Positions 53,339 through 62,433 of a stretch of DNA of 64,000 nucleotides are shown here, piece after piece (position 1 is the first letter of the stretch; every line of letters starts with the position of its first letter). Source of the DNA: Flavobacterium johnsoniae (GTDB taxonomy: Bacteria > Bacteroidota > Bacteroidia > Flavobacteriales > Flavobacteriaceae); assembly GCF_030388325.1 (NCBI RefSeq), contig NZ_CP103794.1, positions 3,906,001 through 3,970,000 on the forward strand, in the 5' to 3' direction. A program made the position numbers and the translations under genes. The notes below the pieces were generated by a model. That model made no database searches. It worked only from the letters and a program-made list of their open reading frames with translations, and was not told the origin of the DNA.

Positions 53339-55660
53339 TTAATTTTCTGGTTTTACCAATCTGCAATCAAATAATCCGCCCGCTGTATTTTCCGGATCGG
53401 CAGCAAATTGAATTGTAATCTGGCTTTTGTTTTTTAATAAGTTAGAAGGTATTTTGTACGTTTCATCATAAAACGAATTTGGCTTTTTAGCCTTTAAAAC
53501 CTCTTTTGCAATTTCTACATTATCAACTAAAATTCTAAAGGATCTTTTTCCGCCATCACTTCCAAAATAAGTGCAAATAAGATTCGCTTCTGCGCTATTT
53601 TTGGTATTCATTATAAAACTAAAATAACCGCCATCGCGCGCGTCTCTCCAGCGCATATTTTGAAATTCTCCTGTAAAAGTATTTTTACCTTCAAACTGAT
53701 GATCACGTTCTGGTTGCATTTCGCCAATTCTAAGATGATCTAAAGTTCTGGCTTCTAGCGCTTCTTCTTCCAATCGCTGTTTCTCAAAAACTTCTTTTTG
53801 GATTTTCCATTCGTCTGTCGAAAACTTATCCCAATATACCATATACCTATTGTTAGTTATAGAATACAAAGGCATTAAAGGTGTTTTTTGTGTATTATCT
53901 AAAGAAAATCTAAGCTTATTTTGATCACTTATATTAATCCAATTATTGATATCATTTTCATTCGAAACCAAAACTGGAATTTCTCTTGCCTTTATCGTAT
54001 TCGTTCCTAATTCTCCAGCCAAAACTACTGGACCATAAAGCATTGCTACTTTATTTTGATTGTCTGGCATTTCTTGCTTATGAAGATGCATTGGCATTGT
54101 ATATTCAATTATATCGCCTTTTTTGAGTGTATTCGAAATCACAAAATAACTTCCCGCATTTAGAGTTCCTTCAATTTTTTTCCCGTTAATTTTTACTGAA
54201 GCATTAGAAGTCCATTCAGGAACACGCAAATAGATTTTATTTTTGAAATTTCCTTCTTCAATAGTAAAAGTCACTTTATCATTTTCAGGAAAATTTCCAG
54301 TTTGTTTGATTTTCAATCCTTTTTCTTTCCAATTTAAAACTGATGGAATAAATAAATTAATGTACAAATCGCCCTCGCTTCCTTTTGCATAAATGGCTTC
54401 GCCGTATTTAGCGTGATTTTCCATTCCCGTTCCAGTGCAGCACCAAAAAGAATCGTCTGGAGTTCCAAAAATCTTTTTTTCTCCAGATTTTAGCGGAAAG
54501 TAATATAAAACCATCCCGTTTTCTGGATTTAATGACGGCAAAATATGATTGTAAATCACACGTTCGTAATAATCCATAAATGAAGATGATGGATTTAATT
54601 TATATAAATGCTCAGTCAATTTAAGCATATTATACGAATTGCAAGTTTCTGTAGTATTTGTACTTAACTGATTAGCCAATTTATCACGTTCACCAAAATG
54701 CTCATAATTACTGTTTCCACCAATTACATACGAATGGTGATTTACCACTTCTTTCCAGAAAAAATCTGAAACGGTATGCATTTTTGGATTTCCTGTTAAT
54801 TCGTAATCTCTTGCCGTTCCAATCACTTTCGGGATTTGTGTATTAGCATGCAATCCAGCCAATTGATCTTTTTGGTTTTCTAGCGGAATTAAAACTTTTT
54901 CATGATAAAATCGTTGAGATAAATCCAAATATTTTTTGTTTCCAGTAATTGCATACACATTTGCCAAAGCTTCGTTCATTCCGCCATGTTCACAATCCAG
55001 CATTTTCTGAAATTGTTCTTTCGTTAGATTTTTAAATTTCACGTCAATCCAATCTGAAAAAGCAACGGCAATTTCTTTGGCTTTATTATTTCCTGTATAC
55101 GTATAAGCATCAACCAAACCTGCCAAAACCTTATGCTGCGTATACCAAGGCACCCAACCTCCGTTTAAATCAAATCCTTGCGAGCGAATATTTCCAGCGG
55201 CAACTTCATCAAAAATTTTATCTCCGTCTGGAATTGCGCCGATATATCCCGTTCCTTTCTTTTTCTGGCATTCAGACAATTCACTTACAATATAATCTGC
55301 ACGATCCTTAAATCTATTATCTCCAGTTGCTGCGTACATCAACGAAACTGCTGTAAGGTAATGTCCTAAAGAATGTCCCGAAATTCCTCTTGCCTCCCAG
55401 CCTCCGTAAATTTTGCCTTTCGGTGAAAGCCCCGAAAATTCCCTAAATCTCGAAAGCAGACGATCTGGTTCTAGTGCCAAAAGATAAGCGCCATCTTTAT
55501 CCATTGCATTTTTGAATTTGCTGTCTAAAAGACGTACTTCGTTTAACTGAAATAAATCGGCCTTGTATTTTGCTTTATCTTTTACGGCAAAACCTTGCTG
55601 TGCTTGAATTCCGTTACATGCGAGAATGATTGCTAAGGTTTTAAATAAGCTTTTTTTCAT
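53339..55660 (-). CDS. GH127/GH146-type beta-L-arabinofuranosidase (first copy)
   Basis: A 773-residue secreted enzyme of the DUF1680 superfamily (signal ending GIQAQ). The (alpha/alpha)6 barrel includes EARGISGHSLGHYLTAVS, CEHGGMNEALANVY and the zinc/cysteine nucleophile set: Glu338 and Cys340 in TETCNSYNMLKL and Cys407-Cys408 in WCCTGTGMENH. In characterised members a zinc held by these residues activates one cysteine for retaining hydrolysis of beta-L-arabinofuranosides. A C-terminal beta-sandwich (about 650-773) follows. The call between GH127 and GH146 is not possible from motifs alone. It is 3 bp from a second family member and 6 bp from GH2, in one operon. Beta-L-arabinofuranose occurs in RG-II, extensins and some arabinans. 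Confidence 0.93.
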   Translation of the reverse strand: MKKSLFKTLAIILACNGIQAQQGFAVKDKAKYKADLFQLNEVRLLDSKFKNAMDKDGAYLLALEPDRLLSRFREFSGLSPKGKIYGGWEARGISGHSLGHYLTAVSLMYAATGDNRFKDRADYIVSELSECQKKKGTGYIGAIPDGDKIFDEVAAGNIRSQGFDLNGGWVPWYTQHKVLAGLVDAYTYTGNNKAKEIAVAFSDWIDVKFKNLTKEQFQKMLDCEHGGMNEALANVYAITGNKKYLDLSQRFYHEKVLIPLENQKDQLAGLHANTQIPKVIGTARDYELTGNPKMHTVSDFFWKEVVNHHSYVIGGNSNYEHFGERDKLANQLSTNTTETCNSYNMLKLTEHLYKLNPSSSFMDYYERVIYNHILPSLNPENGMVLYYFPLKSGEKKIFGTPDDSFWCCTGTGMENHAKYGEAIYAKGSEGDLYINLFIPSVLNWKEKGLKIKQTGNFPENDKVTFTIEEGNFKNKIYLRVPEWTSNASVKINGKKIEGTLNAGSYFVISNTLKKGDIIEYTMPMHLHKQEMPDNQNKVAMLYGPVVLAGELGTNTIKAREIPVLVSNENDINNWINISDQNKLRFSLDNTQKTPLMPLYSITNNRYMVYWDKFSTDEWKIQKEVFEKQRLEEEALEARTLDHLRIGEMQPERDHQFEGKNTFTGEFQNMRWRDARDGGYFSFIMNTKNSAEANLICTYFGSDGGKRSFRILVDNVEIAKEVLKAKKPNSFYDETYKIPSNLLKNKSQITIQFAADPENTAGGLFDCRLVKPEN

Positions 55661-55663
55661 GTT

Positions 55664-58108
55664 TTAATAAAATAAATATCCTTTAAACTTCGAAATATCT
55701 GAAGACAATTTTAATCCATATATTGCTCCAGCGGTGTGATTTTCTGGAACTTTGAAAGTAATTTTAAGCTTCTTTTTTCCTTTCAAATTCTCTGGCAATT
55801 CAAAGCTTTTCTCATAATATTGCAAAGGCAGTTTTTCGCCTAAATCTTCTGTGCTTAAAAGCTGATCATCGGCATAAATCGAAATTCCGTTTCCGTTTGA
55901 AGCGCTTCCCCAGAATGTTACAGTCAGAAATTGCTTTGAAGCTTTTTCATTTGATTTTATTTCATACGAGAAACTTTCATTTTTTGAAATACTTCTTCCG
56001 TAACGATTGTTTTCCCAAAAATGCCTGCTATCTTTTTCTAAAATTCGGGTCGAATTACCAGCTATTAATTTATGATTTTTTTCGTCTGATTCTGAAGAAA
56101 CATCAATTTCATCGCTTACAACTTTCTGACGTTCAGTAATTTCTTCTTTCGAAAACATTTTTAAATAAACCGAATAACGCTGATGATGTATTTTATAAAA
56201 CGGAATTAAAGTGATCTCGTTAGATTTACCATTCAAAATCCCTGCGCCTTTTGTTTTAAACTCTAGTTTTTTTCCTTCAACAGGAACAATCCATTTATTA
56301 ATATCTGTTTCTGAAGATAATAAAGACGGAATATCATTTTGAGGCGTAACCCAAGAATTATACTGCATAGCATAACTTACCAAATCACTTCCTGGCATTT
56401 TATCTTTTCCTAAAGCTGCCGCCATTACTAGCGGGCCTCTCATAATAGTAACTAAATTAGGTTCGTCTTTAGATCTTTCGATCCAGAAATTTTGAGGCAT
56501 TTCAATTTTAATTTTGTCTCCTTTTTTCCAATTGTTTGAAAGTTCAATGGTTTCGCCTGGTTTTCCTTTAAAAGAAACTTCTTTATCATTAATCCAAACC
56601 TTTGCTTTTCCTGCCCAAGAAGGATAACGAACAATCAATTTATTGCTAAAAGATTTATTCTCATTGATTTCTAAATGGATAATATCTTCTTCTGGAAAAT
56701 TTGTTTTCAAGTTGATTTCCAATCCTTTTTCTTCCCATTTTAAAGTCGTCGGAATAAATAAATTTACAAATAAATCATTGTTGTTATGAAAGAAAACCGA
56801 TTCACCATATTTCGCATGATTTTCCATTCCGGTTCCCACACAACACCAAACTTTCTCCAAATTATAACCATCGCTGTACGATTTAAATCCGCCCGGCATT
56901 AGAGAAGTATAATATGTCACGCCGCCAGAATCAGGATCTTGCGAAGCCAAAATGTGATTGTAGAGTGCTCTTTCAAAATAATCTAAATGTTTCAAATCTC
57001 CCGAAACTTCAAAAGCTGTTCTGGCTGTTTTCAGCATATTGTAAGTCGCACAAGTTTCATCAGATGTAAAACCTAAACCTTTTGTTTCGTCGCCGGGCTG
57101 AACGTAACGCTCGTAACGTCCGCTTCCGCCAATAACGTGATTGTGGCTTGTATACATTTGATCCAAGAAATTAAAAGTCGCGTCTTTGCTGACTTTATTT
57201 CCGTCCAATTGATATTGTCTTGCCGTTCCTGCAAAAGTCGGAACTTGCATATTAACGTGTCTTCCGTACAAAACATCATTTCCTAAAGCGGTATTTAAAA
57301 TCACTTTTTGATGGTTGAATTTCATCGAAGCTTGCATGTATCTTTTATCGCCCGTAAATGCATACAAATCGGCTAAAACTTCATTCATACCGCCGTGTTC
57401 AATATCGAGCATATCATCAAATAAGTCTGGATTGGCTTTTAATGCAAAATCAGCAATTCTAGAACCTTCATTTTTAAATAATTCGAAAGCAATTTCGCTA
57501 TTGCAATAAATATAGCAATCTCTGTAAGCTGCCAAATCTTTGTGAACGACGTACCAAAAATTCCCCATTCCGCCCCAAGGATAATTGGTTTCATCTCCTC
57601 CGTCTAACGTAATTTTTCCGTTTGACAGATCGTGCAATGGATTATCCCAATTTTTTCTTCCTAGAATATAATTCTGATCGGGATTATTTTTATTGATAAT
57701 TTCAATTGATTCTTTTAAAGAAGCCATCATATAATCGACTCTTTTCTTGTATTCTAAATCACCCGTTTGTGCATACATTAAAGCGATTCCTGAAATATAG
57801 TGCGGCATTTCGCCCGGTCTGGTGTTTTTTGGCTGATTTGAGCCTTGATAATCTTCAAGTAAAGGAAGATTGGCTCTTTTTCGATATCCGTTTAGCATTC
57901 GATTTACATCCATTCCTAAAAGGTATTTTTGGTCAACTTTCATTGCATGATAAAACGGACTATTTTCTAATAATCTGGTATCATTTAATGGAAAATCTTT
58001 CCAAACAATCGGACCTGTTTCTTTGACAATATATTTGTTTTTTTCTTGTGCCGAAATGCTAAAAGCACTCGAAAGCAAAAGTGCCGTAATAAGATTCTTT
58101 TTCATCAA
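55664..58108 (-). CDS. GH127/GH146-type beta-L-arabinofuranosidase (second copy, operon head)
   Basis: An 814-residue secreted enzyme (signal ending SISAQ), first gene of the operon. Same fold and zinc/cysteine motifs as the downstream copy: IEHGGMNEVLADLYA, Glu351 and Cys353 in DETCATYNMLK, Cys422-Cys423 in WCCVGTGMENH. A C-terminal carbohydrate-binding-like beta-sandwich (about 680-814, ending HTAGAIYGLKLSSD) follows. The two copies differ widely outside the core, so they are not a recent duplication and probably differ in linkage preference. The start codon is followed by a second Met. Confidence 0.93.
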   Translation of the reverse strand: MMKKNLITALLLSSAFSISAQEKNKYIVKETGPIVWKDFPLNDTRLLENSPFYHAMKVDQKYLLGMDVNRMLNGYRKRANLPLLEDYQGSNQPKNTRPGEMPHYISGIALMYAQTGDLEYKKRVDYMMASLKESIEIINKNNPDQNYILGRKNWDNPLHDLSNGKITLDGGDETNYPWGGMGNFWYVVHKDLAAYRDCYIYCNSEIAFELFKNEGSRIADFALKANPDLFDDMLDIEHGGMNEVLADLYAFTGDKRYMQASMKFNHQKVILNTALGNDVLYGRHVNMQVPTFAGTARQYQLDGNKVSKDATFNFLDQMYTSHNHVIGGSGRYERYVQPGDETKGLGFTSDETCATYNMLKTARTAFEVSGDLKHLDYFERALYNHILASQDPDSGGVTYYTSLMPGGFKSYSDGYNLEKVWCCVGTGMENHAKYGESVFFHNNNDLFVNLFIPTTLKWEEKGLEINLKTNFPEEDIIHLEINENKSFSNKLIVRYPSWAGKAKVWINDKEVSFKGKPGETIELSNNWKKGDKIKIEMPQNFWIERSKDEPNLVTIMRGPLVMAAALGKDKMPGSDLVSYAMQYNSWVTPQNDIPSLLSSETDINKWIVPVEGKKLEFKTKGAGILNGKSNEITLIPFYKIHHQRYSVYLKMFSKEEITERQKVVSDEIDVSSESDEKNHKLIAGNSTRILEKDSRHFWENNRYGRSISKNESFSYEIKSNEKASKQFLTVTFWGSASNGNGISIYADDQLLSTEDLGEKLPLQYYEKSFELPENLKGKKKLKITFKVPENHTAGAIYGLKLSSDISKFKGYLFY

Positions 58109-58434
58109 AATTTATATTTAACAGTTTTGTGAGATTGGGGTTCTTTATGAAATTGAAAACGCTCGTTTTTAGAGCTCTCAAAACTTCAAATAAATTAAAA
58201 TTAGCTCCAATTTATCCGTCTTATTTTCCCATTTTTTAGTCCTTTTGTACCAAAAAAGACATTTTTTAAAGTATTTCATCATTTATATTTCTTACTGCTT
58301 TATTCTTTCCGAAAACCGCATTGTAGAAGGTTTTTTCAATAAAAAAATTATAGATTTTATACTGTAAAAATTCAATCAAAAAGTTTCAGTCGCTTCTTTT
58401 TATCAAATTGGAATTAAAATCGATTAAAAAACAA
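58109..58434. other. Intergenic region with the presumed promoter of the GH127-GH2 operon
   Basis: Between the operon head and the terminator at 58435 lies about 325 bp without coding potential. It holds TTTTGTACCAAAAA (58243-58256), also seen with one change before the ADP-ribosylglycohydrolase-fold gene (62020-62033). I could not find a confident -7 box or the HTCS-type or TGTCCATT repeats here. Confidence 0.4.
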
Positions 58435-58460
58435 AATCCGCAAGTCGAAACTCACGGATT
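58435..58460 (-). terminator. Intrinsic terminator with UUCG tetraloop
   Basis: On the minus strand AATCCGTGAGT pairs with ACTTGCGGATT (11 bp including two G-U pairs) around a TTCG tetraloop, followed by TTTTGTTTTTT. It lies 25 bp past the stop of the 1145-residue gene and ends that transcript before the GH127-GH2 operon. Confidence 0.8.
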
Positions 58461-58485
58461 CAGTTTAAAAAAAGTGGTTTTATTT

Positions 58486-61400
58486 TTAATTCAGAATGAT
58501 TTTTTGGGTCGAAATTTTACTTCCCGTTTTAACTTTCATGATGTAAATCCCTTTTGGAAGATCATTTAAATCTAAATTGATCGAATTATCAATTCCATAA
58601 GATTTGTCATAAATCTGTTTTCCGTTCATACCGTAAACTTGAATCTGTATTTCTTCTTGCGGATTTGAAACCAAAACATTCACAAGTCCTTTTGTCGGAT
58701 TTGGATACACCGTTATTTTAATTTCATTGTTTTGAATCTCAACTTCATCAACAGCCAAAACTTCTTCTGCTTTTCCTGGTTTTCCTAAAACGCCTTGTCC
58801 ATTGTCTAATTTTACAAAAGTCCATTGTTGTGTCGTTTGTTCATTAGAATCTAATTGTCCTAATTGTGCACCATTTGTTGTGCTAGAACCTGGAATTTCT
58901 AACGCTTTTCCGCTTAGACGGTTTATCATTTTAAAATAATTTCCAGAAACGGGAACAATACTCCATTGCTGATTACTCGTATTGGCATAATCTCTTTGAG
59001 TTGCCAAAGCGCCATTTGCTGTAGATGAACCAGCGATTCCAATAGTTTTATTAGAATGTAAAGCGGTGATTTTGTAGTAACCGCCAGAAGTCAACTCCAA
59101 CTGAAACTTCTGATTCGTTCCGCCCAAATCATCCCATTGTGAAACGGCTGCATCGTTATTTTGCGAAACTCCAGCAATATCAATTACTTTTCCGCTATTA
59201 CGGTTTACGATTTTGTAAATTCCTTTAGAAACTGGAGTTGTGGCATCGCCAATTTTCTCAAAATTCCATTGCTGATTACTTAAATCGGCATAATCATTTT
59301 GGGTAACCAAACTTCCGTTTATCGTTCCAGCTCCCGTAACTTCCAAACATTTACCGCTGTGATTGTTAACCAATTTGAAAGAACCATTGCTTAAACTCAC
59401 AATTCCCCATTGCTGATTTCCGCCGTGTACATAATCCCATTGTCCAACCGATGCATCATTCGCGGTAGACGAACCTAAAACATCAACCGCTTTATTGCTG
59501 TGAACGGCGTAAATTGCGTAAGTTCCGTTTCCAATCGCCTCAACTCTAAATTTTTGATTTGCTCCGCCAACATAATCCCATTGACTGAATAAAGCACCAT
59601 TATCATTTGATACTCCATTCACATTCAAACTTTTACCAGAATGACGAGCGGTGATTTTATAAATTCCTCCTGAAATAATATCAGAATCGTCTCCAGGTCT
59701 TGCGCCATTATAAGAATTCAGAACATCAATTTTATCAATATTGACACCGTTTGTTGCTCCTAAAATTTTGATTGTATTCGCTCCCTTGTTTAAATCTAAA
59801 GGTGCTTCAATATAATTTTGAGAAAATGCCGTTGCTAAACCTGTATCCATGAATTCAACATTTCCAATATTTACTCCATTCAACTCTAAAACCTGTAATA
59901 TTTTAGCGCCTGAATTTGCATAATAAATACGAATTACTTTTTCTCCTTTATAATCAGAATTGACATTAAAAGTAACTGAAGCACTAGAAGATGTTAACCC
60001 TGTAATATAATTTGTACCGCTCGCGGTTGCTGATGTTGCCGAAGTAACTCCGCCCGCTAAAACCGCACTTTCTGCTTCATAAGTTGTTATCGGAATTGTC
60101 GGAACTTCTGTAATTACAATATCATCGATATTACACCATTTGCTTGCATTTGTGGTTGGAACCGCATGAAGTCCAACATTTAAAGAAGTATTTGTAGCCC
60201 CTGTTTTTATATAAAGATATTTGTATGGAAAAGCTGTTAAACCATTTAAAACCGAAGCATAAACATAAGTACCTCCATAATTTTCGGCAAACAGACGCGC
60301 TTCTCTTCCTGCCGCACTATTGATTCTGCCTTCTATTTTATAAGTTGTATTGGGTTTTAAACCTGTAATTGTCTGATACAATTTTGCTTCAGCCGTATTT
60401 GAATCTGTAATTACAGTTCCTTTAAATAACCCTGTTGCTGCTAAACTAGCTTTTGTTGTTGCATTATATTGTTTTTCAGCCCAAATGGTATTGCTACTTC
60501 CAGCCGAATTCCAAGTATTCCAGTTGGTTAAATCGCCTTTTTCGAAGTCATAATTTGCAGAAGAAATTTTAGCAATACTCGTTTCATTTTTAATAATGTA
60601 TGAACTTCCCGTTACAATTCCGTCATTTGCGCGTAAAATTCGTTCTGCATTTCTTTGAAATTGTGCAGCCAAATCTGTGAATTTACTATCTCTCGGAAAG
60701 TCTTTGTGCATGTGCAATCCGTGAGCTGTATCGTTGATCCAAACTCCTGTTCCGTTTTTGTAAATATGATCTATAAATTCCTGTGGAGTTCCTGCCATTC
60801 CTTTAATGATTCCCATCATTCCGCAGACATTTGCAGCGGTACAATCACCGTCACCACCAGCTAATGAGCAGATTTTCAAAGTTTCCATATAATCATTTTG
60901 TCCATATAAAATGGCTAAAAATCCCGTTCCGTGGTTTGGATCGCTTAAAAGCATGATTTTATCATAACCAACAGCGTAAAAATTACGGTATTTTTCTGTC
61001 CATAATTCACGAACTGCAGCACGCCAATCGTTAGGGTATTTTTGATGCAAAGCTACGGCAACATCATACATACCTCGAATCCAGCTATTTCCTGGAACAA
61101 CTTCCATCGATTTTTGAAGCACCACTCTCGCATCGGTTTCAAAATAAGCAATTGCGTGTGCAGCTGCCCAATATTGTCCCCAAGTCAATGCTTCTCCTTG
61201 TCCTGACATACTTGAAAATTTCTCTACATATTCAGCCGCTTTGTAAGGCAATCCGGGAAAATTTGCGCCCATCATTTCGTGTTCGATATAACATTCTGGA
61301 AGCCAATGACCGTTGTTGCCATTTTCTCTTTTTCCGAATAAAGGCGCGATTAGATTTTTGCTTGACAATAAACCAAGCGCATCTGCGGTTCCTCCAAAAT

Positions 61401-61923
61401 CTCTCAAATCATGATCAATCCATTCTTTTCTAATATCTTGATACGTTACAGAAGGACCAAATTTTTCTAAAATATGTTGATTAAAAACTTCAACATGCTG
61501 ATCGTCATCAGAATAAATTTTACCGTCTTCATAATTAGAAAAATAATTGAATTCGTCTTTTGTAGTTCCTCCTAAAGTTCCATTCAATAAAATAAACCAA
61601 CTGTCTGGAAGTCCTAAAAGTGGTTCAACTGGCTGTTTTACCGTTGCGCCTGCCTGATAAAATCCGTCGGGAGTATTGTAAACTTTTAAGTATTCATAAC
61701 CTGTTACAACTCCGCCGCAGCTTCCAATTAACATAGCTAATGTTTTGTCGTAATACTGTGCTTTTGTGATTGTTTTTGTTTGCGCTGAAATCAAATTGAT
61801 TGTCAGTAAAAAAACAAATACAAATGTGAAAATTCTAAAATTTGATTGTCTGTTTTCTTTTCGGGAAAGGTGGTTCTTTTCACGAAAAAGAAAAGACAGA
61901 TTAAAAAGTAATCTTCTTTTCAT
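58486..61923 (-). CDS. Secreted ADP-ribosylglycohydrolase-fold enzyme with CBM and ricin-type lectin domains and T9SS tail
   Basis: An 1145-residue protein. A basic n-region precedes a signal helix (31-48, ending LISAQ). The catalytic-looking domain (52-435) matches the ADP-ribosylglycohydrolase fold: AMLIGSCGG, the metal triad YSDDDQ (Asp139-141), LSDPNHGTGF and the second metal motif GGDGDCTAA (Asp358, Asp360). Then a galactose-binding-like domain (about 455-605), a CBM6/35-like domain (613-737), two ricin-B/CBM13 domains (752-890 and 900-1037, repeated GxCL/GKxL and QQW motifs) and a T9SS sorting domain (about 1068-1145) ending KIILN. The fold normally removes ADP-ribose, but secretion and three glycan-binding modules in an arabinan locus suggest a furanosyl glycan substrate. 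That is inference. It is followed by its own terminator. Confidence 0.88.
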   Translation of the reverse strand: MKRRLLFNLSFLFREKNHLSRKENRQSNFRIFTFVFVFLLTINLISAQTKTITKAQYYDKTLAMLIGSCGGVVTGYEYLKVYNTPDGFYQAGATVKQPVEPLLGLPDSWFILLNGTLGGTTKDEFNYFSNYEDGKIYSDDDQHVEVFNQHILEKFGPSVTYQDIRKEWIDHDLRDFGGTADALGLLSSKNLIAPLFGKRENGNNGHWLPECYIEHEMMGANFPGLPYKAAEYVEKFSSMSGQGEALTWGQYWAAAHAIAYFETDARVVLQKSMEVVPGNSWIRGMYDVAVALHQKYPNDWRAAVRELWTEKYRNFYAVGYDKIMLLSDPNHGTGFLAILYGQNDYMETLKICSLAGGDGDCTAANVCGMMGIIKGMAGTPQEFIDHIYKNGTGVWINDTAHGLHMHKDFPRDSKFTDLAAQFQRNAERILRANDGIVTGSSYIIKNETSIAKISSANYDFEKGDLTNWNTWNSAGSSNTIWAEKQYNATTKASLAATGLFKGTVITDSNTAEAKLYQTITGLKPNTTYKIEGRINSAAGREARLFAENYGGTYVYASVLNGLTAFPYKYLYIKTGATNTSLNVGLHAVPTTNASKWCNIDDIVITEVPTIPITTYEAESAVLAGGVTSATSATASGTNYITGLTSSSASVTFNVNSDYKGEKVIRIYYANSGAKILQVLELNGVNIGNVEFMDTGLATAFSQNYIEAPLDLNKGANTIKILGATNGVNIDKIDVLNSYNGARPGDDSDIISGGIYKITARHSGKSLNVNGVSNDNGALFSQWDYVGGANQKFRVEAIGNGTYAIYAVHSNKAVDVLGSSTANDASVGQWDYVHGGNQQWGIVSLSNGSFKLVNNHSGKCLEVTGAGTINGSLVTQNDYADLSNQQWNFEKIGDATTPVSKGIYKIVNRNSGKVIDIAGVSQNNDAAVSQWDDLGGTNQKFQLELTSGGYYKITALHSNKTIGIAGSSTANGALATQRDYANTSNQQWSIVPVSGNYFKMINRLSGKALEIPGSSTTNGAQLGQLDSNEQTTQQWTFVKLDNGQGVLGKPGKAEEVLAVDEVEIQNNEIKITVYPNPTKGLVNVLVSNPQEEIQIQVYGMNGKQIYDKSYGIDNSINLDLNDLPKGIYIMKVKTGSKISTQKIILN

Positions 61924-62161
61924 AATGGTTTTTATTTGGGTTAATAGATTAGTAAATAGACTTCTAAGGTAATTTTTAACCCAAAAAACAAGTATTCGAA
62001 TTGTCTCACAATGACGACTTTTCGTACCAAAAACAATAAATTCTTATTTCTTTAATGATTTCCTGAATCAACTAAAAAAATCGCAAACGATAACCTAACT
62101 ATTTGCTTTTTCAAGATAAAATGAAAGGCAATTTCATTATTGGGAAAGCTTCAGAGAAGCG

Positions 62162-62293
62162 AAATATTTATAGCAAAACATATACAACAAAAATATAAAG
62201 CTCCGGAGGAGCGACACGAATTTAAATTATAAAAAATATGCCGCTCCTCCGGAGATTTATTCCGTTCGTGTTATTTAAATTCTATAAATATTT
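62162..62293. repeat. Palindromic repeat element D (AAATATTTATAG arms)
   Basis: Outer 12-bp arms, AAATATTTATAG (62162-62173) with CTATAAATATTT (62282-62293), and inner 13-bp arms, CTCCGGAGGAGCG (62201-62213) with CGCTCCTCCGGAG (62242-62254), plus nested CACGAA/TTCGTG. GC-rich inner stems in an AT-rich gap and no coding potential suggest a MITE- or REP-like element. It shares no sequence with elements A-C. It lies in the 510-bp gap between the 1145-residue gene and the third GH127-type gene; that gap otherwise holds only the terminator at 62339 and the TTTCGTACCAAAAA motif. Confidence 0.7.
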
Positions 62294-62338
62294 TACCCCG
62301 CTGGGGTCTTTGGAATAATTTTAAACACAATAAAAAAA

Positions 62339-62360
62339 CCTCGCAAAATAATTTACGAGG
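62339..62360 (-). terminator. Intrinsic terminator after the third GH127-type gene
   Basis: CCTCG (62339-62343) pairs with CGAGG (62356-62360), the stem extending by AAA/TTT after one mismatch. On the minus strand it is followed by a run of seven Ts (62338 downward). It lies about 75 bp past the stop of the gene at 62434. Confidence 0.7.
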
Positions 62361-62433
62361 CACTCCAAAAAATAAAATAATAAAAAAATTAAAATCTTCT
62401 GATTTCCTTTAATAGTTAAAATTCAAATTGAGA

